Source: Mixophyes australis | Taxonomy: Eukaryota > Chordata > Amphibia > Anura > Limnodynastidae | Assembly: GCA_036250195.1 (NCBI GenBank) | Contig: JAVHZZ010000006.1 | Coordinates: 187,983,850 to 188,047,849, forward strand | Reading direction: 5' to 3' | DNA length: 64,000 nt | Shown: positions 48,762-58,514 of the stretch, piece after piece | How the letters are laid out: the number at the start of each line of letters is the position of its first letter | How positions within the stretch are numbered: the stretch's first letter is position 1 | Program-made: the position numbers and the translations under genes | Notes under the pieces: generated by a model | What the model was told of the DNA's origin: nothing | Database searches by the model: none | What the model saw: only the letters and a program-made list of their open reading frames with translations

Positions 48762-49890
48762 TGGACTGCGTAGAGGAGTGGGTCACCACAATATATATTA
48801 AAAACCCTGAACTTTTATGATTCGCACCAATAATTGTACCTGGACTGCGTAGAGGAGTGGGTCACCACAATATCTTAAAAACCCTGAACTTTTATGATTC
48901 GCACCAATAATTGTACCTGGACTGCGTAGAGGAGTGGGTCACCACAATATATCTTAAAAACCCTGAACTTTTATGATTCGCACCAATAATTGTACCTGGA
49001 CTGCGTAGAGGAGTGGGTCACCACAATATATATTAAAAACCCTGAACTTTTATGATTCGCACCAATAATTGTACCTGGACTGCGTAGAGGAGTGGGTCAC
49101 CACAATATCTTAAAAACCCTGAACTTTTATGATTCGCACCAATAATTGTACCTGGACTGCGTAGAGGAGTGGGTCACCACAATATCTTAAAAACCCTGAA
49201 CTTTTATGATTCGCACCAATAATTGTACCTGGACTGCGTAGAGGAGTGGGTCACCACAATATCTTAAAAACCCTGAACTTTTATGATTCGCACCAATAAT
49301 TGTACCTGGACTGCGTAGAGGAGTGGGTCACCACAATATATTAAAAACCCTGAACTTTTATGATTCGCACCAATAATTGTACCTGGACTGCGTAGAGGAG
49401 TGGGTCACCACAATATCTTAAAAACCCTGAACTTTTATGATTCGCACCAATAATTGTACCTGGACTGCGTAGAGGAGTGGGTCACCACAATATCTTAAAA
49501 ACCCTGAACTTTTATGATTCGCACCAATAATTGTACCTGGACTGCGTAGAGGAGTGGGTCACCACAATATCTTAAAAACCCTGGACTTTTATGATTCGCA
49601 CCAATAATTGTACCTGGACTGCGTAGAGGAGTGGGTCACCACAATATCTTAAAAACCCTGAACTTTTATGATTCACACCAATAATTGTACCTGGACTGCG
49701 TAGAGGAGTGGGTCACCACAATATCTTAAAAACCCTGAACTTTTATGATTCGCACCAATAATTGTACCTGGACTGCGTAGAGGAGTGGGTCACCACAATA
49801 TATTAAAAACCCTGAACTTTTATGATTCGCACCAATAATTGTACCTGGACTGCGTAGAGGAGTGGGCACTGGGCACCACAATAAAATATA
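48762..49890. repeat. 77-79-bp tandem array inside the hAT element, about 15 copies
   Basis: The unit starts TGGACTGCGTAGAGGAGTGG, continues GTCACCACAATAT, CCCTGAACTTTTATGATTCG and ends ATAATTGTACC. Copies are almost identical; length varies only through TA repeats after ACAATA (for example TATCTT or TATATATT). The last copy near 49845 decays into flanking sequence. Homogeneity implies recent expansion or conversion. The start of the unit resembles longer relatives at about 50088, 50188 and 51328. Confidence 0.95.
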
Positions 49891-49899
49891 TAAAAAACC

Positions 49900-50406
49900 T
49901 TCAACAGATCTGCATTACACTACACATACGGCTGCTCCTCCATCCTCTCCATCATATACATGTTGGAGTTTTAGCGTGTGACAACCTCTTGTTTTTGATA
50001 ATGTCAGTGCATTTTGAATATTTTTCAATTTGCCCCACACCACTGAATGTACTTTATCTATGATACGAAATACGCATCTATCTATCTTGACTGCGTAGTG
50101 TGGTGGCCCCGGTACACAATTTGGTACCGAGGCCACAATATAATTAAAAAACCCTCCACGTGTCTGAATTCCACCAAACAAGTATCTGGACTGCATAGTG
50201 GGGTGGCCCCGGTACCCAATTTGATACCGGGGCCACAATACCTCCTCCAAACATGCTACAGACAATTCGTCATTGAGAGACCCCAGACAGACAGGGTCGA
50301 AGTGTTATTGTTTGACTTTGTAAACCCAAAAAAATGTCCCTGTTGCACTTGCACATAGTCGTGCAATGAAGACTGACTTTTTCATTTAAAGGCACGATCT
50401 TTAAAG
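49900..50406 (-). pseudogene. decayed duplicates of transposase gene segments
   Basis: 49928-50000 (CTGCTCCTCCATCCTCTCCA, then GACAACCTCTTGTTT) matches the transposase gene at about 52940-53010, the RWNSTLYMLQR region. 50188-50250 (TAGTGGGGTGGCCCCGGTAC, GGGGCCACAATACCTCCTCC) matches the gene at about 53590-53645, the segment for VLCPRYQIP. On the minus strand a frame reads LEEVLWPRYQIGYR, close to the gene's LMEVLCPRYQIPSR. The pieces are in gene orientation but rearranged and broken, so they are non-coding relics. Confidence 0.7.
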
Positions 50407-51252
50407 TGTCAGAAAGAGAGAGAAGACACAGGAGAGGAGAGTTGTAGCTGGGGACCTGGGGTGGAAGCTCCCAGGCTCCCCCAGCATTGCCTGGAAGTCT
50501 GAGCGTGGTGACTGAGCCAGGGCAAGGAATGTGTGCCCTGGATGAGGGGGAGAACTCCATGCCACTATAGTGAACCCAAGAGAGAGGGGGACACTGCACA
50601 TGGAAGAGGCCCTGGAGTGAGGGCTGCTACAAGAGGCATGGTAGTTGTAGTGTCAGATCCTGAGGCTGAGAGTACACAGAGTGACGTGTCAGAGCACAGG
50701 AGACATTATCCCCGCAGAGGAGGGATGAGCTGCAGTTGAGAGGTACACAGAGTGTGTCAGAGCTGCATGGAGGAGAGGCTGCCTGCCTATTAGCATCCAT
50801 GCATGTGCCCCTGCAGAAAGGGTGATCTGCAGTGAGTATGGAGTGCAAGAGACATGTAAATTATGTTATTTAACATCTGGATAACATTAAGAACTGTGCA
50901 GGAGGAGTGATAAGATATTTGCAACCATATTCGTATTTCTCATTAATAACTGTGCTGGAGAGAGTAAGGAGATGTATATATTCTGCAACCATTATGATTA
51001 TCGTGCTGGAGGAAGAGTGTAAATAAAAGTTCAGTTTGTTATAGAGATGGTCTGGCGCCCAAATTATTGTGACTTCTATTACACTGCACCAAAGTGACAT
51101 TACCTGTGTCCCACTAACTACAAAGAAACACCTGCATGTGCAGGGACCCCCTGATCATTTACACCCATGCCCATCAGCTAGCCAGGGCTTGAGAAGGAGG
51201 TGCACTGTGTACCCTTTGCACCCCACACTACACACAGTGACAGGGGGTTACA
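50407..51252 (+). mobile_element. possible solo LTR inserted in the hAT 3' region
   Basis: A block unlike its surroundings begins TGTCAGAAAGAG and ends GGGGTTACA, with AATAAA at 51022-51027. The surrounding sequence repeats on both sides: GTGCAATGAAGACTGACTTT at 50361 parallels GTGCAATGGACAGTTACTTT near 51487, and GAGGCCACAATATAATT occurs at 50130 and 51257. The flanks TAAAG and TAATG match at four of five positions, weak support for a target duplication. It has no internal coding region. Confidence 0.4.
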
Positions 51253-51900
51253 TAATGAGGCCACAATATAATTAAAAAATTGGGCATCAACTGTCACCGT
51301 TGTTTAATATCTGATACACCTAAATATGGACTGCACAGTGGAGTGTCCCCGGTAGTAAATTTGGTGCCGGGGCCACAATACCTCCTCCAACTTCCAAGTG
51401 TAGTGTTTATAAAGACACACAGCGTCGAAGTGTTATTATTAGTTGACTTTCTTAACCCTAAAATTGTCCCTGTTGCAAATATTCGTGCAATGGACAGTTA
51501 CTTTTCTATTGAAAGACTCAAGCTTTCAAGTGTAGTGTTTATAAAATATAAACAACAATACAGTAGTTTTAGAGCACGTCAATACCTCTTGTTTTAAATT
51601 ATGACACGGCATTTTACTTTTGGTTTAATTTCTTGAATTTTTTTACCTTTGGTTTTACTTTTTGAACATGGCAAACGACTGTTGCTTGGTCATATAATGC
51701 AAAAAAAAAATTTCCAAGATGGAATTGTCCTTGGGCCCTCACACCCACCCTTATGTTGTTGAAATAGGACATGCACACTTTAACAAACCAATAATTTCAG
51801 CGACAGGGCCTACCAAACAACTTTGGCTGAAATGATTGGTTTGTTTGGGCCCCTACACCAAAAAAGCTATTCATCTCTCCCTGTACAGACTAAACAGGCT
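51253..51900. other. 3' non-coding part of the hAT element with further gene-like scraps
   Basis: 51328-51390 is another TGGACTGCACAGTGGAGTGT...GGGGCCACAATACCTCCTCC unit. 51380-51530 repeats the 50238-50400 block in diverged form. 51575-51620 (AATACCTCTTGTTTTAAATT) again resembles the gene near 53000. 51800-51870 contains an inverted pair AACCAATAATTTCAGC / GCTGAAATGATTGGTT. Confidence 0.55.
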
Positions 51901-54897
51901 CTACTGAGGCAAGATGTCGTCCTCATCCTCAACCTCTGATTCCTCTCCCCCTACAGTGTGTACTTCCTCCTCATCACACATTATCAATTCGTCCCCGCTG
52001 GACTCCACAACCACAGGTCCCTCTGTAGTATCTGGAGGGCAGTGCTGTACTTCATTGAGGAATTGATTATTCATTTTTATAAACATCATTTTTTCAACGT
52101 TGTGAGGAAGCAACCTCCTTCGCCGCTCACTGACCAGGTTCCCAGCTGCACTAAAAACTCTTTCCGAGTACACACTGGAGGGGGGACAACTCAGGTAAAA
52201 TAGAGCCAGTTTGTACAGGGGCTTCCAAACTGCCTTTTTTTCCTGCCAGTAACAATATGGACTGTCTGACATGTCTACTTGGATGGTGTCAGCAAAGTAA
52301 TCATCCACAATTTTTTCTATTGTCACAGCATCCAATGCAGCGAGAGTAGACATGTCTGCAATGGTTGGCAGGTCCTTCAGTCCGGACCAGATGTTATCAG
52401 CATCCCCGCCAGTGCCTCTTTTGGGAAAACTGAGCTTTTTCCTCGCAGCCATAGATGTGGAAGAAAATGAGGGTGGAGCTGTTGGCATGTCACGGTCCTC
52501 TTCAGAGGACAATCTCCTGACCAGCAGGTCTTTGCACCGCTGTAGACTTGTGTCCGCCGGAAACAGAGACACAACATACGCTTTAAACCGAGGATCGAGC
52601 ACAGTGGCCAGAATGTATTCCTCTGACTTTAAAAGAGTGACCACCCTCGGATCCTGGCAAAGCGTACGAAGGGCTACATCCACAAGAGCTACATGCTTGC
52701 TGTAATCGCAATGGCTTACCAGCTCCTCCCTCACTTTCTCCAGCTGCTTCTGCAACAGCCTGATCAGGGGAATGACCTGACTCAAGCTGGCAGTGTCGGA
52801 ACTGACTTCTCGTGTGGCAAGTTCAAATGGCTGCAGAACCTTGCACAACACGGAAATCAGTCTCCACTGCGCTTGACTGAGGCGCATCCCCACTCCTTTG
52901 CCTATGTCGTAGGTGGCTGTGTAGGCCTGAATGGCCTTTTGCTGCTCCTCCATCCTCTGCAGCATATAGAGGGTGGAGTTCCAGCGCGTCACAACCTCTT
53001 GTTTGAGGTGATGGCAGGGCAGGTTCAAGCTTTTTTGATGTGCCTCTAGTCTGCGGTAGGCACTGGCTGAATGCCGAAAGTGTCCAGCAATTTTGCGGGC
53101 CACCGCAAGCATCTCCTGCACACCCCTGTCACTCTTGAGGTAATGCTGCACCACCAAATTAATGGTGTGGGCAAAACATGGGACGTGCTGGAAATTGCCC
53201 ATATTTAATGCCCGCACAATGTTACTGGCATTGTCTGACACCACAAATCCCCATGAGAGTCTAAGTGGGGTAAGCCACTGGGAGATAATTTCCCTCATTT
53301 TCTCTAATATGTTGTCAGCGTTGTGCCTCTTATTAAAGCCTGTAATGCACAATGTTGCCTGCCTTTGCATGAGCAGCCATTTTGTAGATGCTGCTACTGA
53401 TGCAGCTGTTGCTGTTGCTGCGGAAGGGGATGCATCTACCCAGTGGGCTGTCACAGTCATATAGTCCTTCGTTTGCCCAGAACCACTTGTCCACATGTCC
53501 GTGGTTAAGTGCACAGTGGGTACAACCGCATTTTTAAGAGCACTGAGGACACTTGATCGTACTTCTCTGTACATTTTTGGTATCGCCTGCCTAGTGAAGT
53601 GGAATCTCGAGGGGATTTGGTACCGGGGACACAATACCTCCATCAACCCTCTAAATCCCACTCCACTGATGGCGGACACCGGGCGCACGTCTAACACCAA
53701 CATTGCAGTTACAGCCGCAGTTATACGCTTTGCAATAGGGTGACTACTATCGTATTTGGTGGTCATGGCAAACGACTGTTGGACGGTCAATTGTTTGGTG
53801 AAAGACTTAGCGGTCTTACGACTTCCCCTCTGGGAAGATGACCGACTAACAGCAGCAACAGCAGCAGTGGCAGTAGTAGGCGTACCGCTGCAGGATTCCT
53901 CGGATGAATCCCGTATTGAGGAGGACTCAGTCTGGCTGCTGACTTGGGCTGCAGGACTGAATCTGATGGAGATTGTGGAGGAAGTTGACGAGGAGGGTGT
54001 TGCTGGTGTGTATCCAACTGGACCACGGGATTTAGGTGTCCCTGTACCGATGAGGGTCCTAGCCCCAGTTCCTGAACTAACCACTGAACTATGAAGGTTA
54101 TTCAGGTGACGTATAAGGGAGGATGTTCCTAGGTGGGCAAGATCCTTACCCCTGCTTATTTGAGCTTTACATAAGCTACATATTGCCATACATTGGTTGT
54201 CTGGATTTGGATAAAAATAACTCCAGACCGAAGAGGTGCATTTTTTGGTCTTCTGACCAGGCATGACGATGGGCTTTTTCATCCCATGGACATCAGCTGT
54301 TTCCCCCCCTGGTGCCTCATTTACAATAACCACATCACCATCCTCATCATCAAGTTCCTCCACAGCGCCAGCTACATCATCAATAGCCTCCTCCCGAGCC
54401 ACCTCTTCCCGTACAGTGATGGGAAGGTCAGGCTTGACAACCACCAACACCCTTGGACTCGCCTTGGGGATTTGTGATAATTTCTCTTTAGAAGGCAGAG
54501 TTGTTTGCTGTTTTGTTGCTGACAGCATAACTCTCTTCAATTTTTTGTAGGGGGGGGGAGGAGGAGGAGGGCTAAGATCCGTGGGTGAAGCTGAACCACT
54601 AGTCATGAACACGGGCCAGGGCCTAAGCCGTTCCTTGCCACTCCGTGTCGTAAATGGCATATTGGCAACTTTACGTTTCTCCTCAGATGATTTAAAGTTT
54701 CTCTTTTTGCTACTTTTTCTTAACTTGGGCTTTTTGGATTTTACATGCCCGGTACTACGAGATTGGGCATCGGGCTTGGAAGACGACGTTGATGGCATTT
54801 CATCGCCTATGTCATGACTAGTGGCAGCAGCTTCAGCATTAGGAGGAAGTGGGTCTTGATCTTTCCCTACTTTATCCTCCAAATTTTTGGTCTCCAT
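51901..54897 (-). CDS. hAT superfamily transposase with BED zinc finger, intact, 998 aa
   Basis: The enzyme would cut and paste the element in the nucleus. Numbering is from the ATG at 54897, which has A at -3 and G at +4. The frame remains open four codons further up to a GTG, but there is no upstream in-frame ATG, so 54897 is the start. Residues about 50-80 are Lys/Arg-rich (nuclear-localisation-like), and a run of seven Pro follows near 110. A BED finger has C240, C243, H264 and H269. The RNase H-like core has D467 (DMWTSG), D555 (SDNASN), CxxH at 574-577 (CFAH), W639 (TRWNST) and E912 in SERVFSAAG, the DDE triad position of hAT enzymes. The dimerisation block RRRLLPHNVEKMMF and an acidic tail close the protein. 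Length is above the 600-700 aa common for the family because of a low-complexity N-terminus and a Ser-rich linker (300-360). No stop or frameshift was found. A domesticated ZBED-like host gene is less likely, because ends and target duplications are intact. Confidence 0.92.
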   Translation of the reverse strand: METKNLEDKVGKDQDPLPPNAEAAATSHDIGDEMPSTSSSKPDAQSRSTGHVKSKKPKLRKSSKKRNFKSSEEKRKVANMPFTTRSGKERLRPWPVFMTSGSASPTDLSPPPPPPPYKKLKRVMLSATKQQTTLPSKEKLSQIPKASPRVLVVVKPDLPITVREEVAREEAIDDVAGAVEELDDEDGDVVIVNEAPGGETADVHGMKKPIVMPGQKTKKCTSSVWSYFYPNPDNQCMAICSLCKAQISRGKDLAHLGTSSLIRHLNNLHSSVVSSGTGARTLIGTGTPKSRGPVGYTPATPSSSTSSTISIRFSPAAQVSSQTESSSIRDSSEESCSGTPTTATAAVAAVSRSSSQRGSRKTAKSFTKQLTVQQSFAMTTKYDSSHPIAKRITAAVTAMLVLDVRPVSAISGVGFRGLMEVLCPRYQIPSRFHFTRQAIPKMYREVRSSVLSALKNAVVPTVHLTTDMWTSGSGQTKDYMTVTAHWVDASPSAATATAASVAASTKWLLMQRQATLCITGFNKRHNADNILEKMREIISQWLTPLRLSWGFVVSDNASNIVRALNMGNFQHVPCFAHTINLVVQHYLKSDRGVQEMLAVARKIAGHFRHSASAYRRLEAHQKSLNLPCHHLKQEVVTRWNSTLYMLQRMEEQQKAIQAYTATYDIGKGVGMRLSQAQWRLISVLCKVLQPFELATREVSSDTASLSQVIPLIRLLQKQLEKVREELVSHCDYSKHVALVDVALRTLCQDPRVVTLLKSEEYILATVLDPRFKAYVVSLFPADTSLQRCKDLLVRRLSSEEDRDMPTAPPSFSSTSMAARKKLSFPKRGTGGDADNIWSGLKDLPTIADMSTLAALDAVTIEKIVDDYFADTIQVDMSDSPYCYWQEKKAVWKPLYKLALFYLSCPPSSVYSERVFSAAGNLVSERRRRLLPHNVEKMMFIKMNNQFLNEVQHCPPDTTEGPVVVESSGDELIMCDEEEVHTVGGEESEVEDEDDILPQ

Positions 54898-54912
54898 TAT
54901 ATGTAGCACAAG

Positions 54913-55773
54913 ATACTGCAGAATGTGTGAACTTGGTAATATTGCAGTACCAATGGACTTATACTGCTGGATTGGTTTTGCAAATTTGGTTATAATTATT
55001 ATATATTTTTTTTTTTTAAATTTTTTATTTTTTTTTACTTTTTTCTTATTTTTAAAAAACTTGGGAATAGTGGGGAAATAACTATGCCCTTAGAAGCACA
55101 GAGCACAGGACACAGCACCACTGGACTGAACAGGATACGGCACAGGACACAGCAGCACTACGGAACTCAGCAGGACAGAGCACAGGACACAGCACCACTG
55201 GACTGATACTGCAGAATGTGTGAACTTGGTAATATTGCAGTACCAATGGACTTATACTGCTGGATTGGTTTTGCAAATTTGGTTATAATTATTATATATT
55301 TTTTTTTTTTTTAAATTTTTTATTTTTTTTTACTTTTTTTTTATTTTTTAAAAACTTGGGAATAATGGGGAAATAACTATGCCCTTAGAAGCACAGAGCA
55401 CAGGACACAGCACCACTGGACTGAACAGGACACGGCACAGGACCCAGCAGCACTACGGAACTCGGCAGGACAGAGCACAGGACACAGCACCACTGGACTG
55501 ATACTGCAGAATGTGTAAACTTTGTAATATTGCAGTACCACTGGACTTTTACTGCTGAATGTGTGAACTTGGTAATATTGCAGTACCAATGGGCTTATAC
55601 TGCAGGATTGGTTGTGAAAATTTTGTGGTAATTAAAAAATATTAAAGTAGTTTTTGGTATTTTTTAAAAAAACTTTTTTTTATTTTTTTAAACACAGGGG
55701 AATATTGGGGAAATAACTATGCCCTTAGAAGCACAGAGCACAGCACACAGCACCACTAGACTGATACTGCAGA
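54913..55773. repeat. 294-bp segment in three tandem copies upstream of the transposase gene
   Basis: Copies start with ATACTGCAGAATGTGT at 54913, 55206 and 55501. Each contains TGCAGTACCAATGGACTTAT, a T-rich stretch and AAATAACTATGCCCTTAGAA, then GCACAGAGCACAGGACACAG. The first two are nearly identical and the third is shorter and more diverged. Being directly upstream of the gene, the block probably includes promoter or 5' UTR sequence, which is inference. Confidence 0.85.
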
Positions 55774-55866
55774 ACACAGCACAGCACAGCACAGCACAGC
55801 ACAGCACAGCACTAAACAGCACAGCACAGCACAGCACTAAACAGCACAGAACTAAACAGCACAGAG
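55768..55866. repeat. (ACAGC)n pentanucleotide run
   Basis: CACAGCACAGCACAGC repeats with CACTAAACAG interruptions. It probably expanded from the CACAGCAC word ending each 294-bp copy. Confidence 0.9.
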
Positions 55867-55919
55867 GACCACCTAACACACCCTCCCTCTACCCTGATCA
55901 ATGCCCGAGTGAAGATGGC

Positions 55920-56100
55920 GGCGACTAGCGGGGAATTTATAGGATCCGAGTATCGCGAGATCCGACAACGGGATTATGAGTCAGAGCCTCAGTTTCACTT
56001 TTGAATTTGGCGCCAATACCCGGATCTGTCTCGGATCCGACTCGGATCCGCAACGTTCGGGTGGGCTCGGATTTCATAAATCCGAGTGCGCTCATCCCTA
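55920..56100. promoter_or_regulatory. right subterminal region of the hAT element, CGGAT clusters
   Basis: Words GGATCCGAG, GCGAGATCCGAC, CCCGGATCTG, CTCGGATCCGACTCGGATCC and CTCGGATTT...AAATCCGAG recur in both orientations up to the terminal repeat. The left subterminal zone (48490-48590) has the same CGGAT core several times. Probable transposase binding sites by analogy with Ac. Confidence 0.5.
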
Positions 56101-56108
56101 TTTGTAAC
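56101..56108. repeat. right target-site duplication TTTGTAAC
   Basis: Identical to 48438-48445. Confidence 0.95.
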
Positions 56109-57019
56109 AAACACTTAGTAGTTTTGACTGTTTACTTCTGCAAATGGACTGTGACATGGCAGATGGGTCATCACCAGTAGCGGAACTTGAGGACTGGGGG
56201 GCACCAGATTTCCTTGTTGTCCCAGGCGCTAACATTTCAAGTTACGGCCCTGGTGGAAGCAACAGTGCACAGAGGTGAGGCGGCCCCAGCAATGCCAGAC
56301 CATCCTCTTGTAGCCCCCCACGCATGCTCAGAAGATCATTGCATTGCTGGGCTTCCCCCAAACTATGCAATAGGGTCCGTTGATGCTATGTTCCATCTCT
56401 GGTCATCAACGTTGTTGTTTTCTAATGAGGGACAGATAAAGCATCAGGCACTGTACAGGCTGAGGGAAAGAGAATGTATGTTAAACCTTCTGCAAAGAAG
56501 AATGTGAAGGTTGGCAAGTGTTAAATACACTTTTCTTTGTGGCCGTTTACCAGAAAAAACATGATTTATCTGGGGAGGGAATGAATTGTGCAATGTCATT
56601 ATATTCTGATTCTCTGTCAAGACTGTACAGAACCTAGGATATCCTGTGAAATGGGGTGTGGCTAATGGATAGGGAAGGGCTTAGGACGCCAAATGTTTGC
56701 CCACAAGCTAAAATGATGTAAATCCAGCTCCTCTTCTAATCTTTCTCTATTATTTGATGAGCTCTATGGAATACAGCTTTTTACTTGCTTACTTCAAAAG
56801 AACTAATAAAGAAAGCTCTAGCACGATTAGACCTCATATATATGTTTATATTGTCTGTGGAATATGTGCTCAAGCTCTTAAAAGTGTATGTATATGTGTT
56901 TAAAAATAATATTTTGGTTTAAAAATGTATGTTTTCTAAATGTATATGATATATATACATGAGTAAAATTATTATTTTATTTTTTTTTGTTTTACAAGAA
57001 AACAGAAATAATGATAAGA
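56109..57019. other. repeat scrap at 56172-56255, otherwise unassigned
   Basis: 56172 onward (AGTAGCGGAACTTGAGG) to CCCAGGCGCTAACATTTCAA resembles the repeat at 22843. Nothing else recognised. Confidence 0.4.
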
Positions 57020-57265
57020 TATGTTCTTTTGCTGTGTGTACCTCTCAAAGCTGACTAGAGGCACTACAGAAATCACTTTCAGCTTGGCACTTGGGAATCA
57101 AGATGGTCCATCCAACGCAAGGTGCACTCCTACTCTTTGCTCTTGGGGGGATACCGTCACAAGTGCAGGATGGAGGAATGACCTTGGTAGGTGCAGTGGA
57201 CAGAAGCGTAAACGTCACATCAAAGTCCAACTTTCTACCACTTTAGAACGACCCTTTTCGTTAAA
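57020..57265 (-). repeat. unnamed old interspersed repeat, copy C (partial)
   Basis: The reverse complement of this block aligns with 8696-8930. Shared phrases are GTTCTAAAGTGGTAG, GTTGGACTTTGAT (GTTGGTCTTTGAT in copy A) and a GGTGCACTTCTAC / GGAGTGCACCTTGC block. It is shorter than copies A and B. Confidence 0.5.
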
Positions 57266-57301
57266 TTAGTCTATTTTGTTTTTCTCCTCGGAAAAACACA
57301 A

Positions 57302-57494
57302 GGGAGAATATTCAATTGTTCGAGTTTCCCGTGGCGTTAAAAGTATTACCGTTATTACGGTAATACTAAGCCGTATTTCAGCTCGCGGCTCCCTGAGCTG
57401 CGAGCAGAAAGCCGGCGTTAAAGGTACCGTAATAACGGTAATAGTGCGCAAGTCGCGGTACTTTTGCGAGTAACGCTCACAATTGAATATGCCC
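57302..57494. mobile_element. MITE with GGGAGAATATTCAATTG end, 3-bp duplication CAA
   Basis: The ends are GGGAGAATATTCAATTGT and ACAATTGAATATGCCC, flanked by CAA (57299-57301) and CAA (57495-57497). The interior has ACCGTTATTACGGTAATAC mirrored by TACCGTAATAACGGTAATA. It is CpG-rich compared with the surroundings. Confidence 0.8.
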
Positions 57495-57497
57495 CAA

Positions 57498-58514
57498 AAA
57501 GGAAAAGGATTGCTCCTTTGTGGCTCAGTGAGGAAACTGTCTTTATAACTTGTTTTATTTACATTGGATAAAACTTAGAAATGCGCTTCTGCTATGAAGC
57601 ACTGCTGGAAGGTACAAAATTAATTCTATATATAGCAGCTCAAATCGAGGCTCGTGACGTCACCAAAAAGCATTCTGTGCTGCAACTCGGTTGCACCATG
57701 TAAATAACTTCCAGAGACGTTCTCACTCACATATGTATTAATTAATTAATTTATTTATTTATTTCTTTAAGGGCATTTATTTATGTAGCCCTAGTTTGCT
57801 CCATTGTTTGTCTCATAGCAGGAATTCCATAGTCTGTTCCATAGAAGGGATTCTGGATAGAAGTAGAAATGACTAATAAATTAAACGTTAAAAATCAAAA
57901 CTTGGATCACATTATATTATAGTTTGTGCGTTTCCATGGTGCTATGTGTGTGAATGTACGTCAGAGCGTGAGGTAAAAACGTATATAATCCTGCAGAGGG
58001 TGTGATAAAGACAGGTACATAAGGTGCTCGAGGCACTATGTGTTTACTAAGAACCTGCTACGAACTGTGGTAAACTTGCACCTGCAGGTTGTCAGCATGA
58101 CTTAGTTGTGTCAGTCAGGATAGGGCCAAAGCAGCTGTTCAAAGCTCTGGAAGAATTTAAAAAATCTGAGGGAGGGACAGTGAAACGCTCTGCAGATCGC
58201 ACAAGTGGCAAAGGTTTTGCAGGTGACACTTTCAGGTGTAATTATAGTAATATATTCTATGCATGCAAAGGAAAGTCTAGAATTCCAAACTTGAAATTAC
58301 CGTTTTGCCTCTGACATTGAATTCTGTTCTAAATACATTAAAAGAATATTGCCTCTCGCCACCTTATGTAATACCTCCCAACATTGTCCCAAGTCTTTGG
58401 TAAGCACACAAAAAATCACCTAATTAACCTAAGCTAAGTGATTCTTAATAAAACAAAATCAACGTTTATCTCCCCAGGTCAAAGAAGGTTCCCTCTTTAA
58501 CATATTACAAAGCA
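57498..58514. other. no recognised gene
   Basis: An ATTA/ATTT-rich run lies at 57740-57770. An open frame at 58108-58314 has no recognised domain. Nothing supported. Confidence 0.4.

Larger units (their letters stand above)
48446..56100 (-). mobile_element. complete, apparently autonomous hAT transposon (Ac-like ends)
   Basis: The left end TAGGGATGTGCACCGG and the right end (read inward) TAGGGATGAGCGCACTCGG share TAGGGATG-N-GC, like the ends of maize Ac. Perfect TTTGTAAC duplications flank it. One intact transposase gene (51901-54897, minus strand) has its promoter side toward the right end. Both subterminal zones are packed with CGGAT words (at least four within 150 bp of the left end and more within 180 bp of the right), the kind of clustered motif that hAT transposases bind. 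Internal structure: 77-bp array (48762-49890), decayed transposase-derived pieces (49900-51620), an LTR-like insertion (50407-51252), gene, and 294-bp triplication (54913-55773). Confidence 0.93.

Noticed and set aside
48762..49890. CRISPR-like array
   Set aside because: Units are contiguous 77-79-bp copies without unique spacers, in a eukaryotic transposon.
51053..51062. TGGCGCCCAA, resembling a tRNA-Lys primer-binding site
   Set aside because: It lies inside the candidate LTR block, is not preceded by a CA LTR end, and no gag-pol follows. Ten matching bases are not enough.
51901..54897. A domesticated ZBED-type host gene
   Set aside because: Terminal inverted repeats and a perfect 8-bp duplication surround the frame, which fits a mobile copy. 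Domesticated genes have lost these.
54898..54909. Start of the hAT transposase at a GTG four codons upstream
   Set aside because: Nuclear genes of vertebrates start at ATG. The ATG at 54897 has strong context, and the upstream codons have no ATG.
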